From Trichuris trichiura (lineage: Eukaryota; Nematoda; Enoplea; Trichinellida; Trichuridae): a DNA stretch of 64,000 nt. Below, piece after piece: positions 11,278 to 21,131 of the stretch. Both the position numbers and the translations under genes were made by a program. Position 1 is the stretch's first letter; each line of letters starts with the position of its first letter. The stretch spans positions 248,001 to 312,000 of the forward strand of contig JBAJFE010000041.1 in assembly GCA_037903355.1 (NCBI GenBank). The letters run 5' to 3'. The notes under the pieces are model-generated. The model was not told the DNA's origin, searched no databases, and was given only the letters and a program-made list of their open reading frames with translations.

Positions 11278-14233
11278 CATTCACGATTGCTCAATCAGTG
11301 CAGTGGCAGTAGTGTTCTGCCAACTATGATCTTTTCTGTTTTGGTCTAATTACGCCCAGTTAATATTTATTAATATGGACAATTACTGTTAGCTCTTATT
11401 CTTACAGATATGCGCGGGCGAGAATAGTCGAGATGGAATAACGCGGTCCGAAATGGACCGCGTTAAGGTTCGTTGTTTTGCTTGAATGTAATGGCATGAT
11501 GATTTAAAAGTTTTCAGGTTATTTTTCATCCAGAATTTTTGTTCCATCTGTTGTCAAATGCCGAAGCTACAGGATATTGGCTAAGAATTGATCTGACCGT
11601 ATTTCTCCATACCGCCGTTCACACACGTGGTGTTTCTGGCAACTTTGTCCAACTTGTCTCCTTGTGGTAAAGCTGATCAAAAATATGGCGTCAACTTGTT
11701 TGAAAAATTGCTGTATTTAACATATCTGTTGTTTTGTTGCATTTCATGAATTACGCAGCGACGATTCTAATGATGTTTCTATGCTTAATGCAACTCATAT
11801 TACCTCCCCTGCACTGAATGATGTGCATTCGCGCGGGACTCATCAGAGTTCCTGTGGTTTAGTATGCCTGTTTTGTAATAAACTCCCAGAGAAAGAAGAG
11901 GAAACAAAGGTTTGGGGAGATTCGGAAACGTCATCACGTGAAATGAAAAAGGGAGGAAAAGTATAATGTGCGGGAAGAAATCGTCACAATTTCATGATAG
12001 TCTTCTACAGGTTATGTGTAGTCTTTATTTAGGGAATTGCAAGGCGCCTGGGAACTGGCTAGTTCAGTCAACGGCGGGGTAGATTCGTGGTATCATTCAT
12101 GGACTCATGACCTTCTCAATGAAAACAACTCATAATAGGACGTTAAAGCCTCACGAGAACCTTACGCACGAATAAGAAAACCACGTACCTTACGCAGTCG
12201 TCAGTCAGCAAAGTTGTTTACCAAATTCGATCACGCAATCTCGCTTTTTGCCTGCCTTAAAATGAAGTTAAAATACTTAGATGACTCCCACAGCTAGTCG
12301 GAAACCAGTGGCGACTGTCGAGCTATCAAGAAAGCGTGAAGCTGAGAAAGCTGACTGTTTAATGTCTCTCAATGCTTAGCTGTTCCCTCTGGCAAACCTG
12401 TGGTGCTATAACGAACGAAGATCAAAGACCACTTAGCATTGGTTTCTCGATATGCTAGTGTACGTTTCGTGGTTATTCCGCAAATCGTTTGTGTCCACCA
12501 CACCACTTTCTGCAGCGGACAGACTAGCGGTGAGAGTACTTTTCCTGCGGAATCTAAGCGTAGCTGTTCTCTGTCCCGGAGGCGTGAAGAACGCGAAATG
12601 GATAATTGATCGCTGCCTCCCACTAGTTAATCTTTTGAGTTCCCAAATTGAGGTGCGCAATGTACGTTAGTTAGGTAACCGATTAGTACTATTCGCCAAT
12701 CTCTACGGTTGAAAGCGGTCCTTTATGCCCTCGGAGCATATAGTGGAATTTCAATAACTAAGTATCATTTAGGATCCAGATTTGTCCGAAGAGTCGGTCT
12801 AGCATTGTCCCATGGACTGAAATGGCGGTCAGCTGGATTCCCCAGCGAAAACGGCGTTTTCAGAATTTGCCTACTGCAGGGTTAAAATCGGTCCTTTACG
12901 CCCGCCGGAAGAGTATAGACGTTGACTTTATTGTGAGAGACGATCGTCCAATGAAGTAGAAGTCAGTTGGCGTAGGTTTCGGAAAGGAACACCTAAAGAA
13001 CATCGTTTACCTATTTTGGAAAAACGAAACACGATAACTAAAGAAGTTCAGAACGTTTTGTGCAGAAGACTTCAAAAGAGAAGCTAGAAAGGAGTTACCA
13101 GACTAGCCAAGAATGCGGCTGAGCCATATCTATTTAAGCTATGCGTGGCAAAGAACATAAAGGTTAAAGAGCTAGGAGGCAATGAAATTGAAAAGGCATA
13201 AGATAACCAACCTCTGTACCGCAGTTGGTTATCGCTAGCGTGACTTTCTTAGCAATACTTTTGAGCGGAACCGAAAACCCATTTGAATGAAAAAATGGTG
13301 AAACAAAACTTTTTTGTGGAACTTGTTAACAAAAGCAGCCTTGATTTTTTAACTTTCTCCAGCTGAAATGACTGTACAACTATTCTGCGGAAGTTAAACT
13401 GCTCGTAGAGCAAGATTTTATTTACGGGAAATCTTGTTAGAAAATTCGATGATAACTAATTTTTTCAAAAACGTTTCCGTAAACAAAACCTCATTCCTCA
13501 TGTAGTTCTAGCGCCTCATGAAAAAGTGTTGCGTTTTCAATGCAGTTAAGCTGCATGTATTGCGTGTAAAACGCCAGATTTTTTTGCATGAACCTGCATT
13601 CACGCGGACGGTAACTGGTGTGCATTTTCGAAGATAGGGACGCGGACGTCTTTGCGTTCAGCAAATGTAATTACCCTTGCTTGTTAATTTAAATCGTGTC
13701 TGTGCCTTTGCATTATTCTTATATCAACTGTTTAATTAAGAAGTTCACATTTAAAGCGGAGCCATAATTCTTGCCATTTTTCCGTTATGGACGATGTAGC
13801 TTTCGCTTGGATAATTTCACAATGTTATGCTTAAGCAGATAATGCAGCTGTTTCTCGGAGAATTGTCATATAGTTGTAAGCAAAATGAGAATTAACTATT
13901 TGGGAATTAGCAGCTTAATGCTTTTTAATTGCAGTACCATTTAAAGCAGAACTTTTCTGCCTCATCTGCTCTTGCATTTGTCACGTTTCTTACGACCCCA
14001 TATATTAAAATAAAAATTTGCTGTGTTCTCTATCAGTTCCATCCGGGATAATTCTCGATATACACCAGTCATATTCTTATAAAGTTACCCATTCTCTGGT
14101 AAACGATTGTCGCAGTTAGTCGCCATTTCGTTTTATGTATTTATAATCTGGGGAAGGTTTGGACTTTGTGGCTTTGTTTGTTGAAACGCAATCTCTTTGC
14201 ATAATCATGTTTCAGCATTCTCCCTGTTGAAGG
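11278..14233. other. Intergenic, no recognised gene
   Basis: A perfect hairpin lies at 11439-11465 (stem TAACGCGGTCC, 5-base loop). A 10-bp inverted pair GATAACCAAC/GTTGGTTATC lies near 13202-13235. The phrase CGGTCCTTTA(T/C)GCCC occurs twice (about 12717 and 12891), suggesting an old local duplication. Open frames at 11781-11966 and 12369-12670 show no family signature. Confidence 0.45.
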
Positions 14234-15426
14234 ATGTTTCGCTATTTTCTGAGCTTTTCGTATTTGGGCAGTCGCTTCGCAGGTTGCCAATTTCAGCCGG
14301 ATAATATTACCGTTCAAGGTGTCCTTGAAGTAAGTTTTCACTTGTCCTTTTCCTATACCTATTCATCTCGCTGTTTTCGAGTGTTCTTGGTATGGTTTTC
14401 ATGTCACCCTTAGACAAGGAGCCGCGTTTACGAATTAGCAGCCGAACAGATTCTGGCGTACACGCTCTGATGAATACAGCCACATTTGACGTTGAATTAG
14501 AAAAAGAATATGAACCCAACTACTTGAAGGCAGCCATAAACACATTGCTATGTAAATTAGAAATGGAAATTCGGTATGCTAACCGATGAGTTGTTCGTGC
14601 GTGCGAAATTCGAAATTGTTTAGAATACTTGATTGTCGTACGGTATCGCTTGGATTTGACGCCCGAAGACATGCTCGCGAAAGAACATACTTGTACCGTC
14701 TTGCAGTGTTGAAAGATAGCTTTGACGGAGACGAAGATTACGTTGCCAATAGTCCGGAACATCAACTTCCAATTTTAGAATACCAACGTGTATGGGCGTT
14801 GAGGTCCAATTTTGATATTCAGCGATTTTGTTCGGCCGCAGAAGCTTTCGTTGGTTGGCATAACTTTGCCTCTTTCATGAGCAAAAGTAAAAACCGCCAG
14901 GGCGAGCTTGTGGTCGATTCCGAGAGGACTGTTAAGCATATAGGTGTCAAATTGGGACGTCCATTGCTCGACCGAGCTGACTGTCCTTTCTCCGATAGGT
15001 TCAACTTTTTTGACGTTACATTCATATCGAAATCTTTTCTATATAATCAAGTAATGTATTTACAAGCAATTCTCTTCCTACACTTGACTTAGTTTTGTTT
15101 TTCAGATCAGACGTATGATGGCCTGCTTAGTTGCTACTGCTACCAATCGCATGGAAGTGAAAGATATCAAATGGCTATTGGAAAACCCTGATCCCGCCAA
15201 CTATTCAAAGTTTAATTTGCGTAAAGCTCCAAGTGCCGGTCTTTTCCTGAAAAACATCCATTACGACGAAAGTGGTAGGAAGAAATGCTTCCACGTCATT
15301 GACCAAACAATAAATCTGTGTTTAGATTTTCTTAATCCAAATCCATTCTATTCCATACATGCTGAGAGAGATACCTCGAATGCAATCAATTGCGATCGTG
15401 CGGATAGCGGTGATAATGACGAGTAA
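14234..15426 (+). CDS. PUSL1: TruA-type tRNA pseudouridine synthase (PUSL1-like), four exons
   Basis: It is predicted to convert uridine to pseudouridine in tRNA or mitochondrial RNA; PUSL1 is mitochondrial in vertebrates. Exon 1 (14234-14329) gives RYFLSFSYLGSRF..(C) and TVQGVLE, the TruA N-terminal strand. Exon 2 (about 14414-14573) carries the active-site motif SSRTDSGVHAL with the catalytic Asp, then KAAINTLL. Exon 3 (14624-15050) has FDARRHARERTYLYRL, matching F.AR..A..RTYLYR. Exon 4 (15106-15426) has IRRMMACLVA and KAPSAGLFLKN. Introns 2 and 3 are 50 and 55 nt and keep phase (CG|A and CAA|ATC). The start of exon 2 is unsettled: the consensus donor at 14330 leaves phase 0, while the best acceptor (TTAG, 14413) needs one extra base, so about ten residues may be mis-modelled. 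Predicted length is about 330 aa. AATAAA occurs at 15558 inside the downstream repeat. Confidence 0.9.
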
Positions 15427-15443
15427 AATGCTTTTCCTTTAAA

Positions 15444-15957
15444 GTGTAGAAAACCACAAATCTCTTATTGATGCATCGATTAAGAATTTGCCGACATTGA
15501 AAAAAGTATGTGAACACCAACGAATAACCGATTAAGTAATTTAAAATTAAACTATCAAATAAAATATTCTTTTTTTCAATGCTGCCTTTTTTTGCCTGAA
15601 TAAATTCATTAGGAGGAAACTGTCCATCACGCGGAAGGAATCGTAAACATTTTCCTTGCCAAGAAATCACTATTGAAGAATCAAGAGATGAAAGTTGGCA
15701 GCTGTTACGAAAAAGACAATTATACGTAAAACATCAACTAAAATTAAATGGAAGCGATTCAGTTTCCTAAACAATGACAGCAGTAGTGTAACAGACGGTT
15801 TCAATCGTTAATTACAAAGTACGGAAAGAAATCGAACAGCGCTTTTTCTACAGTTCAGTTTCCAACAATACTTTAAGTTTAAAACATGTTGACGCGCATA
15901 TTTCTAAAGTTAACTTTACGCGATAGCATTGAAGAGTAAGAAAAGAAAATATACCGT
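15444..15957 (+). repeat. Inverted dispersed repeat, copy B (PUSL1 3' flank)
   Basis: This is the partner of 10778-11277, in opposite orientation and about 4.2 kb apart. It starts 18 bases after the PUSL1 stop codon and contains an AATAAA hexamer at 15558-15563, so the PUSL1 transcript may end inside it. It ends near AAAATATACCGTTA, which copy A also has. No coding frame in it is convincing. Confidence 0.75.
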
Positions 15958-16261
15958 TAAATGCAGAAATAGATCGACGGTAGGCAGTTATTTCGAGCGC
16001 GCGATTTGCAGAAGGCGCCATGGGTGCAGAGAGGTGACACCGTATAATTTTAATATGTATTTCCAGCAGGCTTTACTGTTTTGAAAAAAAAAGTTTACTA
16101 ACGTAGCGGAACTGAATACTTCCCGATAGTTTTGCATTTTCTTGAGGCCCAATAAAGGTTTCCATCGGTCGCGGAGAGAAAAGGTGAAAGAGGAGCACAT
16201 AGAAACAAAAAGTTACATCTGCAATTTCAGTTCTTAACCCGATAAGAACAAATGCAGCACA

Positions 16262-17248
16262 TTAGACTACTGAGGTTTCGTTAGCTACTGCAGGCCCGTT
16301 AATATAATTAAGCGCAGCAAAGCAAACGGCCGCCTTTGCTTTTCTTCCGGAACTGCCAGTCGCTTCGAATTTCCGACCATTTCCCAATTTCACCATCGCT
16401 CGAAATGTACCGTTACCTTCTTGATGGTGGGAAACTTGGCATTTTATGCTCCTCATGTGACAGATTCGTTTCAACTCCATAATATTTCCTGATCGAGGAG
16501 CATCACGTACCAGACGCTCCCCTTTAGATGTACTGCCAATATCTGCAGAATTCAACAAGAGTGTCAGCCAGAGAAGCTAACAGCAGGTAGACTTACCGTC
16601 GTCGTTGTCGAAATGATTTGGATTTAGACTTTCGAAGATACGATTTCTAAAAACATGAACTGTCAACGCAGAGAACGAAAACCAGAAAGTGTACAAAAAA
16701 ACAACAGAATCAACTGACTTTAAAATAAAGAAAACTGAGAAGAGTGCAGGAAAATTAGAACTGAGAAATATGAAGAGACTTAATGAAATAAAGTTTCCGA
16801 TAGGCAAAGAAGTACGTGGCAACACCGAATTAAAATTAGGGAACCGCTGGAAAAAATGGTAAAGGGAATATTCGTCATAAATGAACACAAATCTTTTAGA
16901 AGGTATTAGTCAAGCTGTTGACTTACAAGTACTCTTCACATTGGGCTTCCTCTTCCGGAAGACCCCATTGAGTCCTTGTCTTACTGGAGCTGAGAAAACG
17001 CAGAAACGAAAAGGCGGCAAGCTGCTTTGCCGTACTTTTCCTTTTGGCTAACTTGGAAAATACTTGATCGCCCACTCGCAATGATGCGCTAAATCGCAAG
17101 CATCGCTAGAAAGAGGAGAACGTAATGTCATTACGCAAAAAAGGGCGTTAATATCAAATACTCTATCGAACTTGGCGTCGTATAACGCAGTAAAGCCGTT
17201 TCGGCGGGCAAAGACGTTGACATGGTCCATAGGACTCCTGAGTGCCTT
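16262..17248 (-). CDS. Double-stranded-RNA-binding-domain protein, at least four exons (5' end not found)
   Basis: The exons on the minus strand are 17248-17064, 16989-16927, 16646-16597 and 16542-16262. All junctions keep phase (AA|C, TT|A, G|AT), with donors such as GTAAGT and acceptors such as TTCTGCAG. The last exon encodes a dsRBD: NIMELKRICHMRSIK (helix 1), CQVSHHQEGNGTFRAMVKLGNG (strands, in two parts TFRAMVKLGNG), then EATGSSGRKAKAAVCFAAL..I, matching the G.G.SKK.AK..AA..AL signature. The first exon (PMDHVNVFARRNGF..LYD ... CDLAHHCEWAIKYF) looks like a second, degenerate dsRBD. Between them is an acidic linker (GLPEEEAQCEEYL, NDDD). Such proteins bind duplex RNA in RNAi, editing or stress pathways; which family this one belongs to I cannot say. 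Exon 17248 begins at an acceptor, so a start exon is missing. Confidence 0.72.
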
Positions 17249-17789
17249 CTGCAAGCAAGTTCAAATCACATTTGAGATTCAAGGATTAGAAACCCGCCGA
17301 AATTGGTAAACAGGAGGAAACTTGTAAAAACGAAAGAGCAACTACAGTTTCCAAGGTTGTGTCATTTAACAATGTGCCACTTTGGAAATAACGCTTTTGC
17401 TTACGGACGCATAAATTTACGCATCGATTTACTGAGCTGCAGCCCGCTTTTTGGTTACGGAGCTTTCGGGATGTGATGAATCCCGAAAGCTTTGCCGTTT
17501 AATAAGTGATTAAGGAGGGAAACAGTTATTCCGCCGCAACAAAATATGAAGCTTCACCAGCTAGTATGAGAAATACTACGTAGGCGATGCATTTCCCGCT
17601 CCTAAGCCAGCGGATAAGACTGAATGGTACGACAGAGGCCAACTGTGCGGCGTAGTGCAACAGTATGCCAACCGTTTAACTAATAAACTATAATGTACTT
17701 TTTGCAAACGTCAGATGCAGATATTATTTCCATAACATTAGTCTTAATGGCATAATGCTACCACGGAAAACACCTAATACGGTTGGAGA
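17249..17789. other. Intergenic with a perfect short hairpin
   Basis: This stretch should contain the missing first exon of the dsRBD gene on the minus strand, but I could not find a phase-compatible ATG exon. A perfect hairpin lies at 17461-17491: AGCTTTCGGGAT, a 7-base loop, then ATCCCGAAAGCT. Its function is unknown. Confidence 0.5.
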
Positions 17790-18451
17790 AATAATGCGGC
17801 CTTATAAGATATGAAAACTCAGTTTGTACCCATAGGAAAACCCAACTGTTCTCAAAAGTTCTGAAAGCGTTGACGACTTAAAAACCATGCTGGTTTCGAA
17901 TGTTAATTACGACAAGCGTTTAATGCCTTTACGATCTTAGATGTATGTTCAGTTTAATTGGGCCAGCGGTCCAAAACAGCTGTTTCAACGAATTTACCTC
18001 GTTATCCGACATTTTTAGTGCGAATCACAGCAGCGGAAGCGTTTAAAATCAAAAACTTCACGGAACAGTGCACGTCAGGAAACAATGGTAAGCTAATAAT
18101 GAAGTGAGCTACAGTAATTTGCGCTTGTACATATTCACAGGTCAAATCGTTTATTTATTTTTTATTACGTCGTTTATTTATTTTTTTATGGGTTTGCGTG
18201 ATGCGCTCTTATTTGGCGCTGATTAAATAAAATGAAGATCTTTTAATTATGCGCCTGAAATCCGACGGTACTATAAGCTGTAAAGAAACAAATGCAGGCA
18301 CATCCTCTCAAAAACGCCTAGCGCTATTAAAGTAAACAGCGACGTTGTTTTCCCATATAAATGCAGCTGTTTCTTTGTTAGTAGTATCATTGGTAGTTCA
18401 GGCATTGCTTAAACGAGTTGCAAGCTTTAGCTAAGGGCCAAAAGCGACAAA
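17790..18451 (+). repeat. Dispersed direct repeat, copy 2 (hAT tail)
   Basis: This is the second copy of 6829-7486, in the same orientation. The hAT reading frame is not preserved before it: similarity starts abruptly at AATAATGCGGCC. It therefore looks like a 5'-truncated or internally deleted copy. Unlike copy 1, no foldback element follows it. Confidence 0.85.
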
Positions 18452-19243
18452 ACCCATTAGTAAATGTATTTTTTATCATTTGCGGGCAGAATACGGCCGC
18501 TAATTATTTTAGCTTATAGATCAAATTGTTCTGCCGCTGCCTAACTATACAATCTGGCAGTGGTCCTATTCGTGGGCGCTTGATGGAGCTGTGCCTTTAA
18601 TGTAGTTGTCCTGTCGAAACGCGAGCTCTCATATATATTAGAAGATATGCACATAAAAATCTCGACATGATAAATAGGGATGATGCTGCGTAAGTATGAA
18701 AGTAAGCCTTAAGTGCAAATATGGAAGTTCGAGTTTTCAAAAAGCTTTGTTTTCGACTTAAATAAATTTTAAAATGTCTCCAAGTGGTCCTGGTTATTTT
18801 CCAGCCGTTTCTTTTTTTTTGTAAAACTAACTTTCGCTTAGTTTTATACGCGAAATTTAATTTCGTCCGGAGCATTTGGAAAACATACGCCACCTGCAAA
18901 CATTCGTTTCAAGCGATGCAGTTGATTTAAATCAGTCAAACGGGACGGCAGAATCAATGGTAAACAAAAATTGCTTTTGTTGTCCGAACCGTCTCGAGGC
19001 AACAGGAAACCGCGGGAATGCAGGTACTAATATAAACTGGCGTCTAATTTCGTTTCCGCGACGGCACGTTCCCTCAAATAAAGTGCGCAGTTGATTACTG
19101 ATTGTGCCAAGCGCTTATAGCCAGTGCCAAAATTCTGAGCTTGCTTTGCGTCCGATCTCAGTTTTAGCAAATCAGTTACAGTAACAGTTTTCTCAACTGG
19201 AACAATTCCATAAGCAAGATCTCCCCTAACCGGAGTTCCCTTT
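18452..19243. other. Upstream region of the Rab-like gene
   Basis: No convincing gene is seen. An open frame at 18876-19094 has no family resemblance. The 5' untranslated region and promoter of the downstream GTPase must lie here, but I see no clear TATA box or initiator. Confidence 0.4.
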
Positions 19244-19995
19244 ATGGCGATAAGACATCGTCAAGTTTACAAGCTGGTTTTATGCGGAGATTACGGTGTT
19301 GGAAAGAGTTCGTTGTTCCGTCGCTTCGTTTACGACAAGTTCGTCGACAGTTCCAACAAGAGGAGCACGATTGGATTTGACAACTACGAGAAAGTTTATC
19401 TAATCGATGGTGAAGAAATCGCGGTAAGAACATAGCTCATTTGCCCTTCATTCTTTTTTTGTGTCTTCATTAGCGATTTTGTAAACATCGCGTGATCGTT
19501 AAGCGGATTTTTTTGTACGTTACAACGTATATTGTTTTTCAGCTGCAACTTTGGGATACTGGCGGCTTGGAACGCGTTGCTACCGTTACAAGCAGCTATT
19601 TTAAATTTTCCAATGGTGTTCTGCTTGTTTTTGCCTACGACGCGGTTGACTCGTTTAACAACCTTCCGCAGCATTTGTTGGAAGCCATAACCAGTGCTGA
19701 AAGAGCTCGATTCTTCCTGTGCGGCAATAAGATGGATCTATACCCAAATGGTTCAACTTCGGCAGGTTTTAACGACGTGGACGTGCGGCAATTTTGCGAT
19801 GAGAATCATATGATTGGTGAACAGTTTTTTCGTAAGCTTTATCGTGTCAGTTGCAAAACTGGAGAAGGTGTAGCAGCTATGTTTGAAGATATTGCTCGGC
19901 AGCTTGCTATTAGCTGTCCAAAATCTCCTCCAGATCCGGATTCGTTTTTTCTTGAGCGTGAAACAAAGTCAAAGAGATGCTGCTCGTCATCTTAA
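19244..19995 (+). CDS. Atypical Rab-family small GTPase, two exons (about 210 aa)
   Basis: It is predicted to be a prenylated GTP-binding switch acting in membrane traffic. Exon 1 (19244-19423) starts with ATGGCGATAAGACATCG and ends at a GCG|GTAAGA donor. Exon 2 (19543-19995) follows TTTTTCAG, in phase 0 with a 119-nt intron. Visible motifs are the P-loop GDYGVGKSS, switch I RSTIGFDNYEK, G3 LQLWDTGGLER, G4 CGNKMDL and G5 VSCKTG. The C terminus is KRCCSSS, a CCXXX geranylgeranylation end typical of Rabs. Odd points: the canonical WDTAGQE reads WDTGGLE, so the glutamine that positions the hydrolytic water is leucine, and RabF motifs are only partly kept. Slow hydrolysis is an inference. AATAAA is at 20201. 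I cannot assign a subfamily. Confidence 0.85.
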
Positions 19996-21131
19996 CGCCG
20001 AACTTATGATCCTGTTTCATATTTGGTCACGTAATAACAAGTTTTCTAAGCGCTCGTAGTGCTTCTGACCTTCTCTACAGTAAAAAGCGCATTGCGAAGG
20101 GCGATGCCTGCTTTGGTGGATTGAAATGGCCCAATTTAGCCTTCTATGGTCAAAGCATAGCGGAATGATCTGCATGTGGATTACTCGGAAATGGAAGAAA
20201 AATAAAGAAAATCCGTGCCTTCTAGGAGTGCACTAAGCAAAATCTTTCCCAAGTAAAGAAACTGCTCGATTCATACTAAAAGTCGCTTTGATAACTTGGC
20301 TGCTTTACTGCTGATTTTCTTCGGCTTTTCGTACGCTTAGCTTCGTTGTTTTTCGTCAGGCGTGACCAATAGCCATGTGTATAGTTGTGGCATTGTTTTA
20401 CACTTCCGCTCAGTATCGATAAATGTACACAAATTTTAGGCTATTTATTCAAGCAGGCATTTTGCTTTCTCATTGAACAACGAGCAATGTAGTTGCTTTC
20501 CATACTTTGGTTCTCATATGAAATGAAAAAAATATTTTCCAATTAAATGCGACTGCCTCGGAATATTGGACGGTGCTGTGATCACTTTTCAATGCAACAT
20601 CCTTACATTCGTGATAATGGCATGAATTCGCGAGTTCCCATAGGCAGAAGTTTAAAGAAAGCAGAACGCTGCATACCTATGGTAAACAGGCGCTATTAAT
20701 TCCTTATTTGGGTATTATATCTTTATTTTTACCAGCGGTCATCATCAGTTGTAGAAAAAATAAAAATGCTACAGAAGACTGTTACAAAGCTTTTATTATT
20801 CATCTAACGCATTTAGTATAACGCGATGTCTGTTTTCATGATGAAGAAATTTATTACGGATGTGTCCCGTTTGTATTCTATATAAAGAGGCTCCGGAACT
20901 TTCGGGTCATTCGAGACCCATCATCAGCGGTCTTAAGCGTAAATATGAATTGTGCAAGCGAGTGCCATCTATCGATTCTGAGGATTTTAAAGCCTTCTGT
21001 TTGTAGGTTTTTGTATTTGAGTCTGTCAGCGCACTTCTTTTTTTTCTTTCTTTGTTCCATTTATATTGCAGTTTTGTCCATTTCTGTTTGTTCTAATTAT
21101 CTGTTTTTTCTTCTTTCCCGGCTATTGTATT
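19996..21131. other. 3' flank of the Rab-like gene and end of the Penelope element
   Basis: It contains the probable poly(A) signal AATAAA at 20201-20206 for the Rab-like gene. The rest has no recognisable coding region. The 3' untranslated part of the minus-strand Penelope element may extend into the right-hand end; I could not find its border. Confidence 0.45.

Noticed and set aside
12369..12670. Overlapping frames on both strands near 12.4-12.7 kb
   Set aside because: Three frames compete over the same 300 bases with no motif in any of them.
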